A DNA stretch of 64,000 nucleotides from Haloterrigena sp. KLK7 (lineage in GTDB: Archaea > Halobacteriota > Halobacteria > Halobacteriales > Natrialbaceae), in contig NZ_CP149787.1 of assembly GCF_037914945.1 (NCBI RefSeq), forward strand, positions 3,286,001-3,350,000, given 5' to 3'. The notes under the pieces were generated by a model. It saw only the letters and a list, made by a program, of their open reading frames with translations, had not been told where the DNA came from and searched no databases. The position numbers and the translations under genes were made by a program. Below, piece after piece: positions 9,197 through 17,575 of the stretch; the stretch's first letter is position 1, and each line of letters starts with the position of its first letter.

Positions 9197-9304
9197 ATGG
9201 TCCTCACGAAAACGAGCACGGGACTCGCAGTCACGGGAGCAGCGACGAGAGCGGGGTCGCGATCGGATCGCGATCGGAACGAGGTGATCGCCGGTGTCGC
9301 GTAG
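9197..9304 (+). CDS. candidate 35-residue leaderless small ORF upstream of an RHH gene
   Basis: A short frame starts at ATG 9197 and ends at TAG 9304. A T-rich TATA-like element (CCTTTTTACC, 9167-9176) is centred about 25 bases upstream of the ATG, as in leaderless haloarchaeal genes. Its stop overlaps the GTG start of the following RHH gene (9294), which would permit translational coupling. The peptide begins MVLTKTSTGLAVTGAA and ends in a charged tail. No homolog is recognised. It may be a small protein, a uORF, or simply a shared leader. Confidence 0.4.
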   Translation: MVLTKTSTGLAVTGAATRAGSRSDRDRNEVIAGVA

Positions 9305-9524
9305 TTCGTCCGACGAGATCGCGGCCGACCCGAACCACTCCCGCGCGGAGAACGGCCCGACCCTCGAGCGAGTGACGTTCCGGGCCACTGACGACCAACT
9401 CGCGGCCCTCGAGTCCCTCGTCGACGACGGCGTCTACCACTCCCGGAGCGAAGCGCTCCGGGCCGGCGTGCAACAGCTCCTCGAGCGACACCGGGACGCC
9501 GGAACCGACGGAGAGAGCCGGTAG
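9294..9524 (+). CDS. ribbon-helix-helix (CopG-type) DNA-binding protein
   Basis: A 76-residue protein with an ~25-residue flexible leader and then a ribbon-helix-helix fold. The beta strand is ERVTFRATDDQLAALESLV and the two helices end with YHSRSEALRAGVQQLLER. This is the MetJ/Arc/CopG dimeric DNA-binding class common in haloarchaea. Its operator is unknown. No toxin-like partner is adjacent, so an autonomous repressor is more likely than an antitoxin. It uses a GTG start overlapping the end of the small ORF at 9197. Confidence 0.8.
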   Translation: MSRSSSDEIAADPNHSRAENGPTLERVTFRATDDQLAALESLVDDGVYHSRSEALRAGVQQLLERHRDAGTDGESR

Positions 9525-9629
9525 GGTTCGTTCTCGAGAGGGCGGCTTTCGGATGCGGCGGGTGTCGGGTGGGGGTTCAGACGGCGAGGGGTGCAGTCGA
9601 CGGGCGGTTCGGTATCGCCTCGACGGGCC

Positions 9630-10001
9630 CTATTCGGCCGTCGCACGGACGGACCGCTCGCGCTCGGCGGCCGAAACGTACGCGTCGTAGCCGCCGAAGC
9701 TCGTCACGACGGTCCCCGTGACGACGTCGTTCCACAGCGGCAGTCCCTCGAGGCCGAGAGCGAACGGGGCGAGGAGGAGCCAGAGCCCGAGGAGCGCGAC
9801 GACCGTCGCACCGGTCGCGCTCGGCGGCCGTCGATCGTCGGTCCCGAGATGGGTGTAGCCGACGGCGAGCAGCACCAGTGTGCCGACGATGACGTCGTTC
9901 CAGCGACTGACCGGCGGCGCGCCGAAGACGAACGGGGCCGCGATCAGCCAGCAGCCGAGTATCCCGCTCCCGCCGGCGGTCAGTTTCGTCGTCGCGTACA
10001 T
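9630..10001 (-). CDS. SPW-repeat integral membrane protein
   Basis: A 123-residue four-helix membrane protein formed by two similar halves. Each half contains a Trp-bearing motif followed by a pattern of the type WNDVIVGTLV / WNDVVTGTVV, the hallmark of SPW-repeat proteins. The two repeats are roughly residues 10-55 and 68-110. Such proteins are widespread in bacteria and haloarchaea and have no assigned function. The next gene on the same strand is a Cys-rich metal-binding protein 73 bases upstream, but no operon can be asserted. Confidence 0.8.
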   Translation of the reverse strand: MYATTKLTAGGSGILGCWLIAAPFVFGAPPVSRWNDVIVGTLVLLAVGYTHLGTDDRRPPSATGATVVALLGLWLLLAPFALGLEGLPLWNDVVTGTVVTSFGGYDAYVSAAERERSVRATAE

Positions 10002-10074
10002 GATCCGGGCTCGTGACTCGATGGGCGACGGTCAGCGCTCGCACTTATCGCGTCGGCGCGCGCGGTCGGTCCGC

Positions 10075-10428
10075 TCAGGCCGACGCCATGTCTCGGCAGG
10101 TCTCCGCGCAGTCCCGGAGGGCGTCCGCACAGACCTGACAGTGTTCGGCGTCGTGGCGTTCGCACTCCTCGGCGCACTCTTCACAGGCGCCGGCGCAGGC
10201 TTCGGCGAGTTGCGCGCTGTAGTTCGAGTCGCGAGCCATGAACCGCGCGTGCATCGTCGTCAGGTCGGCGACGTCTCGGCAGAGCCGGAGACACTCGGCC
10301 ATCTCCTCGCCCTCGCCGGCGCACTCGTCGGCACACCACTCGCACGCCTGAGCGGCTTCGAAGCAGTTGTCGATACAGTCCTGCATCTCCTCGTTCTCGC
10401 TGATGTGGTCGATCTGAGTCAGTGCCAT
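10075..10428 (-). CDS. four-helix-bundle copper-binding protein (Csp/DUF326-like)
   Basis: A 117-residue protein with about 16 Cys arranged as CxxxC and CxxC pairs on predicted helices (QDCIDNCFEAAQACEWCADEC, EACAGACEECAEECERHDAEHC). This is the pattern of the cytosolic copper-storage Csp3/DUF326 four-helix bundle, in which Cys line the core and hold Cu(I). No signal peptide is visible, so it is probably cytoplasmic. A role in copper buffering follows from the family. No copper ATPase or CopY-type regulator is adjacent. Confidence 0.85.
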   Translation of the reverse strand: MALTQIDHISENEEMQDCIDNCFEAAQACEWCADECAGEGEEMAECLRLCRDVADLTTMHARFMARDSNYSAQLAEACAGACEECAEECERHDAEHCQVCADALRDCAETCRDMASA

Positions 10429-10728
10429 TGCGATCGAACGGTCGTCGGCGACCGGCTTTGTTATCCACCGGCCACGAGGAACCGACCGAACGGTGAGGGG
10501 CGATACGCGCGGCCGGAACCGCGGAATGTCCGATCGGTGAGGGGCGGTTCACGGACCATTACCGCGGGTGTGACGGCGGGTTCGTCGGCGGATCACTGCC
10601 GACTGCGACCGATCTCGTTCCCAGCCGTGACCGATCTCGTTCCGCGTCGGAGCGGCATCCGATCCGGTCGCCGCACCGATGAAATACCATGCCGCAATTT
10701 AACGACCGCCGGAACTGAAGCCCGCGGT

Positions 10729-11040
10729 GTGACTCACTCCGTCGTCCACCTCCTCGGCGTCCCGTTCGCGATCATCGCCGGCACCGGAGCCGGGGTGTTC
10801 GCGCTCCTGTCGTGGGGGATCTTTCGGGACTCGCCCTTCGGCACGGCGATCGCGCTCCTCTCGGTCGGGATGGTCGCGCTGACGATGTACCACACGATGT
10901 TGCTCGTCGTCGAGCCGGCGTCGCCGGTTCTGGACGTTCTCCGAAGCGCGGCGAACACGATCGTCGCGATCTTCATCGGCCTGCTGATACTCCGACACCG
11001 GCAGCTCCGCCGCGATCGATCGGGAGGTGGGGTCGCGTGA
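10729..11040 (+). CDS. small three-helix membrane protein, coupled to a wHTH gene
   Basis: A 104-codon gene starting with GTG at 10729. It has three hydrophobic segments (residues ~5-25, ~33-55, ~62-88) and a basic C-terminal tail (RHRQLRRDRSGG) that should face the cytoplasm. The stop TGA overlaps the GTG start of the next gene as GTGA, so translational coupling is likely. The two probably form one functional unit. The family is not confidently recognised; it resembles small haloarchaeal membrane proteins found next to ArsR/wHTH genes. An AATTTAAC element about 27 bases upstream could be the promoter. Confidence 0.7.
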   Translation: MTHSVVHLLGVPFAIIAGTGAGVFALLSWGIFRDSPFGTAIALLSVGMVALTMYHTMLLVVEPASPVLDVLRSAANTIVAIFIGLLILRHRQLRRDRSGGGVA

Positions 11041-11618
11041 ACGGACTGAGCCCCTTCGTCGGCTACAACCTGGCGATCGGCGTCGTCGTCGCCCTCGAGC
11101 TCCTGTATCTCCTCTCGCTCGAGGAGTCGGTGACGGCCTACCGTCGGTTCGTGCTCGTCACCGTCGCCGGGCTAGTGCTGGCCGTGATCGGCGGGCCGAT
11201 CGTCGAGCTGGTCGCGCCGCAGCTCGTCCACTGGGTTCACGGCACAGCGGCGTTGCTGGTCATCTTCGGCCTCTACGATCCCGTGACGAACGACGTGCGG
11301 ACGACGGAGTGGGAGCGCGTGCTGTTGACCGAGCCGTCGCGGATCCGGCGACCGGCCGAGTGGATGACGCCGATGGACGACGAGGTCCTCGGCGCGCTCC
11401 ACGGCACGGATCTCGTACTGACGCCGGCGGTCGTCGCCTTCAACACCGGGTTCAGCCGGAAGGAAGTGAACCGCCGCCTGATCGAACTCGCGGATCACGG
11501 GTTCGTCGAAAAGGTCGAACGGGGGAAGTACCGACTGACGCGACGCGGAGAGCAGTACCTCCGAGGACAGCTCTCGGCGACCTCGTCGTCGGACGCCGAA
11601 ACGGGCGTTCGGGGATGA
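11037..11618 (+). CDS. membrane-anchored winged-helix regulator
   Basis: A 193-residue protein with a GTG start overlapping the preceding stop by 4 bases. The N-terminal ~85 residues have three hydrophobic helices (YNLAIGVVVALELLYLLSL, FVLVTVAGLVLAVIGG, LVHWVHGTAALLVIFGLY). The C-terminal ~95 residues are a winged helix: DDEVLGALHGTDLVLTPAVV, then RKEVNRRLIELADHGFVEKV, then a wing with KYRLTRRGEQYL. A membrane-tethered transcription regulator paired with the upstream membrane protein is inferred. The signal sensed and target genes are unknown. Confidence 0.78.
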   Translation: MNGLSPFVGYNLAIGVVVALELLYLLSLEESVTAYRRFVLVTVAGLVLAVIGGPIVELVAPQLVHWVHGTAALLVIFGLYDPVTNDVRTTEWERVLLTEPSRIRRPAEWMTPMDDEVLGALHGTDLVLTPAVVAFNTGFSRKEVNRRLIELADHGFVEKVERGKYRLTRRGEQYLRGQLSATSSSDAETGVRG

Positions 11619-11668
11619 GCCGCTCGGCGAGTTCGACGTTCCGACGGCTCGCACCTGATCGGCCGCGA

Positions 11669-12406
11669 TTACTCGCGAAATTTCGAGAGCGTCCGGGCCC
11701 CGCGTGCGAGCGAGGCGGCGGGATCCGACGGCTCGTCGTGCTCGTAGAGCAGCCACTCGGCGCCGGCGTCGCGGGCCGCCGCCGCGCAGGCGTCGACGTC
11801 GACCTCGCCGTCGCCCAGTTCGACCGGCCGGCCCTCGGCCACGTCCTTGAGGTGGACCAGCGGAGCTCGTCCCTCGAGTCGCTCGAGTAACGCGGTCGGA
11901 TCGCGGCCGGCCGCGGCCGCCCAGCCGACGTCGAGCTCGATCAGCAGGGAGGCATCGGTCTCGTCGATCAGGAGGTCGAACGCGCTCCGGTCGTCGCCCT
12001 CGAGCGGGACGAACTCGTGGTCGTGGTTGTGATACCCCAGCGCGAGCCCGCGCTCCGCGAGTCGATCGGCCAGTTCCGAGAGCCGGGCCGCAGTCTCTCG
12101 GACGGCCGCCGCGCTCTCGAAGTGACCGTCGCCGAGATACGGGACGACGACCCGATCGCAGTCGAGAGCCGCGCAGGTTTCGGCCACGCCGTCGAGGTCG
12201 TCCTCGAGCGCGTCGATTCCGACGTGGGCGCCGGCGACCTCGAGGTCGACGTCCTCGAGGACGGCGGCGACTTCCCGCGGAGCGGTTTCACCGAAGCCGG
12301 CGAGTTCGACGCCGTCGAACTCGGTCTCGGCGACGCGGCGGAGCAGCGTCGGGAGTTCGTCCTCGAGGCCTCGTAGCGTGTACAGCTGGATCCCGGTTCG
12401 GACCAT
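11669..12406 (-). CDS. sugar phosphate isomerase/epimerase-like TIM barrel
   Basis: A 245-residue AP-endonuclease-2-type TIM barrel. Landmarks are the opening GIQLYTLRGL, FDGVELAGF near residue 30, the metal-site segment LGYHNHDHEFV near residue 145, ELDVGWAAAAG with Glu and Asp ligands, and the final ligand in EWLLYEHDEPSD. These xylose-isomerase-like proteins epimerise or isomerise sugars or inositols using a divalent metal. The substrate is unknown. The ATG at 12406 is well placed. It is transcribed in the same direction as the XPB gene that lies 83 bases upstream. Confidence 0.85.
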   Translation of the reverse strand: MVRTGIQLYTLRGLEDELPTLLRRVAETEFDGVELAGFGETAPREVAAVLEDVDLEVAGAHVGIDALEDDLDGVAETCAALDCDRVVVPYLGDGHFESAAAVRETAARLSELADRLAERGLALGYHNHDHEFVPLEGDDRSAFDLLIDETDASLLIELDVGWAAAAGRDPTALLERLEGRAPLVHLKDVAEGRPVELGDGEVDVDACAAAARDAGAEWLLYEHDEPSDPAASLARGARTLSKFRE

Positions 12407-12489
12407 GTCAGCGAGCTATCGCGCCGCGGGGGAAAGACCGTCGCATTTCGGCGTCGCTGACGCGACCGTGCGCCGTCGACGCCGACGAG

Positions 12490-14013
12490 TCACCGGTCTC
12501 GACGCCGTCCCGCGATCCGTTCCTCGCCGGTGTCCTCGGCGACGACCTCGTAGAGGAGCGCGCGACCGCCGTCGGCTTTCGGACGGAGGATCCGGCCGAG
12601 TCGCTGGGTGAACTCCCGCTCGCTGCCGCTGCCCGAGAGCACCACCGCGACCGACGCGTCGGGCACGTCGACCCCCTCGTCCAAGACGTTCGAGGTCGCG
12701 ATTCGGGTGTACGTCCCCTCGCGGAAGCGCTCCAGGATCTCCCGTCGCTCCGCCGTGCCCGTCTGATGGGTGATCGTCGGAATCAGAAACCGCTCGCTGA
12801 CGTCGTACGCGAGGTCGTTGTGGGCCGTGAAGACGATCGTCCGCTCGCCGCGGTGGTCGTCGAGGATCCCCTCGAGGGCCTCGAGCTTCGCCTCGCTGCC
12901 GAACATGATCTCTCGCGCGCGCTGGCGAGCGAGCAGGGCCTCGCGGGCCTCCGGGTCCGATCCCGACCGCTTGACCAGTTCCTGGTAGTCGGAGCCGCTC
13001 TGCATTTGAATTCCCGAGCGCGCGAGGTAGTCGGTGAACACCTCTTGATTGCGCTCGTATGCCTCGCGCTCCTCGGGAGTGAGTTCGACCGCGAGGCGCT
13101 TGATATCGTAGTTCGCCAGGTGGTCGCCCGCTAATTCGTCGGCCCCGACGCGGTGGACGAGCGGACCGACGATCCCCTCGATCACGTCGTGGGCACCGTC
13201 GGGACGTTCGAACGTCGCCGTGAGTCCGAGTCGGGCGGGCGCCGCGAGCAGGCGCGCGATCTCGCGGTAGCCCTCGCCGCCGAGGTGGTGGACCTCGTCG
13301 AAGACGACCAGCCCGAACCGGTCGCCGACCGAGTCGGCTTTGAGGTACGCCGAGTCGTACGTCGAGACCGTGATCGGCTCGAGGCGCTGCTCGCCGCCGC
13401 CGAAGCGTCCGATCGGGCACTGAAACTCCCGCTCGAGTTCCCGCTGCCACTGCTCGAGCAGGTCGATCGTCGGGACGACGACGAGCGTCGGGGTCGAGAG
13501 CCGCTCGATCGCCTTCAGCGCGATGACCGTCTTGCCGCTGCCCGTCGGGAGTTCGAGGACGCCCGCGGGCGCGCTGGAGAGCGAGTTCCGGTCGGAGTCG
13601 ACGGCGGCGTCCGCCCAGCGGTCGGTCTCGAACCACGCCGACAGCGCCTCGCGTTGGTACTCGCGGAGTTCGTACGCCGAGCGGAGGTCGGTCGGGGACT
13701 CGAGTGCGAGCACCCGATCGTCGATCCGGTCGGGATTCGCGGTCGCGTCCGCCAGCGCCGCCCGGAGATCGGCGTAGCGAAACGCGGGGACGCGCCGTCC
13801 GTCAGTGCGCGGATCGGCCGCGAGATCGGGAACCGACTCGCGAACGGCGGCGAGAGGGGCTCCCTCGAGGCCGTCGATCCGGACGGTGCCGTCCTCGTAC
13901 CGGAGCGCGATCGACGTCGAATCCGTACGGTCGTCCTGGGGCCGCGTCACGGTCTCCACTCGCGGCCGGACGACCAAATACTGTCGGACCGGCGACGGTC
14001 GGCCGGCGACCAC
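12490..14013 (-). CDS. rad25: XPB/Rad25-type DNA helicase (SF2)
   Basis: A protein of up to 507 residues with all SF2 motifs: LPTGSGKTVIALKA (Walker A), VFDEVHHLGG (DEVH box), LGLTATFERPD (motif III), TIVFTAHND (IV), ATSNVLDEGVDVP (V) and FTQRLGRILRPK (VI, with the Arg finger). The N-terminal ~85 residues match a damage-recognition-like domain, and an RED/thumb region follows motif III. The GTG at 14013 gives the longest form; a GTG at 13950 is an equally plausible start. In archaea XPB works with the nuclease Bax1, whose homolog is at 4350-5936. The gene is divergent from grpE with only 42 bases between starts. Confidence 0.9.
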   Translation of the reverse strand: MVAGRPSPVRQYLVVRPRVETVTRPQDDRTDSTSIALRYEDGTVRIDGLEGAPLAAVRESVPDLAADPRTDGRRVPAFRYADLRAALADATANPDRIDDRVLALESPTDLRSAYELREYQREALSAWFETDRWADAAVDSDRNSLSSAPAGVLELPTGSGKTVIALKAIERLSTPTLVVVPTIDLLEQWQRELEREFQCPIGRFGGGEQRLEPITVSTYDSAYLKADSVGDRFGLVVFDEVHHLGGEGYREIARLLAAPARLGLTATFERPDGAHDVIEGIVGPLVHRVGADELAGDHLANYDIKRLAVELTPEEREAYERNQEVFTDYLARSGIQMQSGSDYQELVKRSGSDPEAREALLARQRAREIMFGSEAKLEALEGILDDHRGERTIVFTAHNDLAYDVSERFLIPTITHQTGTAERREILERFREGTYTRIATSNVLDEGVDVPDASVAVVLSGSGSEREFTQRLGRILRPKADGGRALLYEVVAEDTGEERIAGRRRDR

Positions 14014-14026
14014 CGTACCTCAACCC

Positions 14027-14034
14027 TTTTATTA
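14027..14034 (+). promoter_or_regulatory. TATA box of grpE
   Basis: The octamer TTTTATTA is centred about 25 bases before the grpE ATG. This implies a leaderless or nearly leaderless transcript. It lies in the short region shared with the divergent XPB gene. Confidence 0.55.
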
Positions 14035-14055
14035 CCGCTGTTCGTTGACAGCCAC

Positions 14056-15153
14056 ATGAGCGAAGACGAGGACACGGACGCTACCGCCCGGGGTGTCCCG
14101 TCCGAGGACAACTCCGGCGACGCCGATTCGTCCGACAGCGCATCGACGACGGACGCCGACGAATCGACCGTCGAGGCCGACGCGCCGGCGACGGACTCGT
14201 CGGCCGGCGGCGAGGACTCGGAGGGGCACGCGGGCGACGAATCGAGCGCGGACGCGACCGACGGGACGGCGTCGCGACCCGAAACGAGCGACGACGTCCA
14301 GCAACTCCTCGATCGGGTCACTGAGTACGACGACGAACTCGCGCACAAGGTCAACGCCATCGTCGAGGAGGCCCGCGACCTGAACGGGACCGTCTCCGAC
14401 CAGCGCGAGGAACTCGAGGACCTGACCGAGCGCGTCGAGGAACAGGCCGCCACGATCGAGGAACTCCAGGACGAGCTCGAGGCCAGAGAGGAGCGACTCG
14501 AGGAGACCGAGGACGAGGTCGAGGACTTAAAGAGCCGACTGAAGCGCAAACAGGCGGACTTCCAGAACTACAAGAAACGCGCCAAGAAGCGCCAGGACCA
14601 GATCAAAGAGCGCGCGACCGAGGACCTCGTCGAGCGACTGCTCGGCGTCCGGGACAACCTGAAACGCGCCCTCGAGGAGGACAGCGACGATGCCGACAGC
14701 CTGCGCGAGGGCGTCGAGATGACCCTCAGGGAGTTCGACCGCATCCTCGAGGACGAGAACGTCTCCGAGATCGACCCCGAGCCCGGGACCGAGACCGACC
14801 CGCAGCGCCACGAGGTCATGATGCGCGTCGACAGCGCCCAGCCCGAAGGCACCGTCGCCGACGTCTACACGCCCGGCTACGAGATGGGCGACAAGGTCAT
14901 CCAGAACGCGCAGGTGACCGTCTCCAACGGCGAACTCGAGGGCGAGGACGGCGCCGGCGACGAGGCCGACGGGACGGACGCGACGGACGAGAGCGACGAG
15001 GATGCGGACGCCGGATCGACGGCCGATACCGACGGGGACCAGTCGGACGAGTCGACCGACGAGAACGAGGGCGCGATCGAACTCGGCGGCGAGGTCGCAG
15101 ACGAGGACGACCGGACCGGATCCGACGACGAAGCGACCGCCGACTCGGAGTGA
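14056..15153 (+). CDS. grpE: nucleotide exchange factor GrpE
   Basis: A 365-residue protein, long for GrpE (usually ~180-250) because of acidic extensions at both ends. Residues 1-85 and about 300-365 are Asp/Glu/Ser/Thr-rich. The centre holds a long coiled coil (TERVEEQAATIEELQDELEA and onward), then the GrpE signature FQNYKKRAKKR and the beta-wing domain with RHEVMMRVDS and VYTPGYEMGDKVI. It releases ADP from DnaK. It sits 201 bases upstream of dnaK in the same direction, but dnaK has its own promoter-like element. The acidic tails fit a high-salt cytoplasm. Confidence 0.95.
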   Translation: MSEDEDTDATARGVPSEDNSGDADSSDSASTTDADESTVEADAPATDSSAGGEDSEGHAGDESSADATDGTASRPETSDDVQQLLDRVTEYDDELAHKVNAIVEEARDLNGTVSDQREELEDLTERVEEQAATIEELQDELEAREERLEETEDEVEDLKSRLKRKQADFQNYKKRAKKRQDQIKERATEDLVERLLGVRDNLKRALEEDSDDADSLREGVEMTLREFDRILEDENVSEIDPEPGTETDPQRHEVMMRVDSAQPEGTVADVYTPGYEMGDKVIQNAQVTVSNGELEGEDGAGDEADGTDATDESDEDADAGSTADTDGDQSDESTDENEGAIELGGEVADEDDRTGSDDEATADSE

Positions 15154-15321
15154 GGTCGTCGATTGGATAGCGATCCAACAATTTTCCCGCTGATTTCGCG
15201 TCGATTACCGGTCGATTTCCGGCCGCGGTACGTATTCACATCCTTCCGACTGAGGCCTCGAGAGCGGCGTTCACAGCTGATACGGGATATTTTATTCGGC
15301 CCCCGATTTTCCCTAGTAACC

Positions 15322-15328
15322 TTTAAAA
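15322..15328 (+). promoter_or_regulatory. TATA box of dnaK
   Basis: TTTAAAA is centred about 30 bases before the dnaK ATG at 15355. A second AT-rich element (ATATTTTATT, 15287-15296) lies further upstream. Two elements are compatible with basal plus heat-induced initiation, but this cannot be resolved from sequence. Confidence 0.5.
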
Positions 15329-15354
15329 CAAAGTGCGCACAATAGCCCTCCACG

Positions 15355-17289
15355 ATGGCGAGCAACAAAATTCTCGGAATCGACCTCGGGACGACGAACA
15401 GCGCGTTCGCGGTGATGGAAGGCGGCGATCCGGAGATCATCGTCAACTCCGAAGGCGAACGGACGACGCCCTCCGTCGTCGCCTTTACCGACGACGAGGA
15501 GCGCCTCGTCGGGAAACCCGCGAAGAACCAGGCCGTTCAGAACCCCGAAAAGACGATTCAGTCAATCAAGCGTCACATCGGCGAGGAGGACTATACCGTC
15601 GAGATCGAGGACGAGGAGTACACGCCCGAACAGATCTCGGCGATGATCCTCCAGAAGATCAAGCGCGACGCCGAGGACTACCTCGGCGACGAGATCGAGA
15701 AGGCCGTCATCACGGTCCCGGCGTACTTCTCGGACCGACAGCGCCAGGCGACCAAGGACGCCGGCGAGATCGCCGGCTTCGAGGTCGAGCGCATCATCAA
15801 CGAGCCGACGGCCGCGTCGATGGCCTACGGCCTCGACGACGACTCCGACCAGACCGTCCTCGTCTACGACCTCGGGGGCGGGACGTTCGACGTCTCTATC
15901 CTCGATCTCGGCGGCGGCGTCTACGAGGTCGTCGCGACCAACGGTGACAACGACCTCGGTGGCGACGACTGGGACGAGGCGATCATCGACTGGCTCGCCG
16001 ACGAGTTCGAGGAGGAACACGGCATCGACCTCCGCGACGATCGACAGGCCCTCCAGCGGCTCAAGGACGCCGCCGAGGAGGCCAAGATCGAACTCTCCTC
16101 GCGCAAGGAGACCGAGATCAACCTGCCGTTCATCACGGCGACCGACGACGGCCCGATCCACCTCGAGGAATCCCTGACGCGGGCCAAGTTCGAGTCGCTC
16201 ACCAGCGACCTCATCGACCGCACCGTCGAGCCCACCGAGCAGGCCCTCGAGGACGCGGGCTACGAGAAGGACGACATCGACGAGGTGCTGCTGGTCGGCG
16301 GCTCCACGCGAATGCCCCAGGTCGAGGAGAAAGTCGAGGAGCTGACGGGCAAGGAGCCCCAGAAGAACGTCAACCCCGACGAGGCCGTCGCGCTGGGCGC
16401 GGCGATTCAGGGCGGCGTCCTCGGCGGCGAGGTCGACGACATCGTCCTGCTGGACGTCACGCCCCTCAGCCTCGGTATCGAGGTCAAGGGCGGTCTCTTC
16501 GAACGCCTCATCGAGAAGAACACGACGATTCCGACCGAGGAGTCGAAGATCTTCACGACCGCGGCGGACAACCAGACCTCGGTGCAGGTTCGGGTCTTCC
16601 AGGGCGAGCGCGAACTGGCCGAGAAGAACGAACTGCTCGGTGAGTTCCACCTGACCGGCATCCCACCGGCGCCCGCCGGAACGCCCCAGATCGAGGTCAC
16701 GTTCTCCATCGACGAGAACGGGATCGTCAACGTCTCCGCCGAGGACAAGGGCAGCGGCGAGAGCGAGGAGATCACCATCGAGGGCGGTGCCGGCCTCTCC
16801 GACGCGGAGATCGAGAAGATGCAGGAGGAAGCCGAGAAACACGCCGAGGAGGACAAGCAGAAGCGCGAGCGCATCGAGGCTCGCAACACCGCCGAGGCGA
16901 CGATCCAGCGCGCCGAGACCCTCCTCGAGGAGAACGACGAGGAGGTCGACGACGACCTCCGCGCCGACATCGAGGCCGCGATCGAGGATCTCGAGGAGAC
17001 GATCGACGACGGCGACGCCGACGCCGAGGACATCGAGGCCGCGACCGAGGACCTGAGCAAGGAGCTCCAGGAGATCGGCAAGCAGATCTACCAGGAGGCC
17101 GGCGCCGCGGGCGCTGGCGGCGCTGGTGGTGCGGCCGGTGGCGCCGCGGGCGGCGCTGCGGGCGCCGGCCCCGGCGGCATGGGCGGCGGTCCGAACCCCG
17201 GTCCCGACGCCGGCGCTGCTGCCGGCGGCGAGGACGAGGAGTACGTCGACGCCGACTTCGAAGACGTCGACGACGAGGACGAGGACTGA
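15355..17289 (+). CDS. dnaK: molecular chaperone DnaK (Hsp70)
   Basis: A 644-residue Hsp70. The ATPase domain shows [13 protein letters not shown] near residue 7, [13 protein letters not shown] near residue 170 and [12 protein letters not shown] near residue 315. The substrate-binding domain begins after [14 protein letters not shown], and the helical lid is followed by a Gly/Ala-rich linker (about residues 583-625) and the acidic end [16 protein letters not shown]. It refolds proteins with DnaJ and GrpE. Gene order grpE-dnaK-dnaJ is preserved, but an unrelated minus-strand gene lies between dnaK and dnaJ. Hairpin-rich DNA follows the stop. Confidence 0.98.
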   Translation: MASNKILGIDLGTTNSAFAVMEGGDPEIIVNSEGERTTPSVVAFTDDEERLVGKPAKNQAVQNPEKTIQSIKRHIGEEDYTVEIEDEEYTPEQISAMILQKIKRDAEDYLGDEIEKAVITVPAYFSDRQRQATKDAGEIAGFEVERIINEPTAASMAYGLDDDSDQTVLVYDLGGGTFDVSILDLGGGVYEVVATNGDNDLGGDDWDEAIIDWLADEFEEEHGIDLRDDRQALQRLKDAAEEAKIELSSRKETEINLPFITATDDGPIHLEESLTRAKFESLTSDLIDRTVEPTEQALEDAGYEKDDIDEVLLVGGSTRMPQVEEKVEELTGKEPQKNVNPDEAVALGAAIQGGVLGGEVDDIVLLDVTPLSLGIEVKGGLFERLIEKNTTIPTEESKIFTTAADNQTSVQVRVFQGERELAEKNELLGEFHLTGIPPAPAGTPQIEVTFSIDENGIVNVSAEDKGSGESEEITIEGGAGLSDAEIEKMQEEAEKHAEEDKQKRERIEARNTAEATIQRAETLLEENDEEVDDDLRADIEAAIEDLEETIDDGDADAEDIEAATEDLSKELQEIGKQIYQEAGAAGAGGAGGAAGGAAGGAAGAGPGGMGGGPNPGPDAGAAAGGEDEEYVDADFEDVDDEDED

Positions 17290-17313
17290 AAGGACGAGTT
17301 CGAGTCGTCGGCT

Positions 17314-17425
17314 CGGAAGACGAACGAAGTGAGTCTTCCGTAGTTTCGAAAAGTGAGCGAAGCGAACTTTTCGAAGTAGACGACGAGTAAGTCGTCGTCT
17401 GCAGCCCGTCAGACGTAGTCTGACG
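17314..17425 (+). repeat. cluster of four consecutive hairpins after dnaK
   Basis: Four perfect inverted repeats follow one another: stem CGGAAGAC with loop GAACGAAGTGA (17314-17340); stem TTCGAAAAGT with an 11-base loop (17345-17375); stem AGACGACGA with loop GTAAG (17378-17400); stem CGTCAGAC with loop GTA (17407-17425). Stems are 8-10 bp with no mismatch. No T-tract follows, so they are not ordinary terminators. They could stabilise the dnaK mRNA 3' end or be palindromic repeat elements. The first loop is nearly identical to one inside the aldo/keto reductase gene at 39329-39339. Confidence 0.8.
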
Positions 17426-17575
17426 ACGTCGACGACGAGGCCGAAGACGACGAGTAACGAGTGGAGCCTGCTTCACTGTTTTTCGTCGCGCTGTTCGTTC
17501 CAGATCGATCGACCGTCAGAATCGGGGTTGTGGGCCGTGTTGCAACGTCGGTCTGCGGTACAGTCCGGGTAGTGG

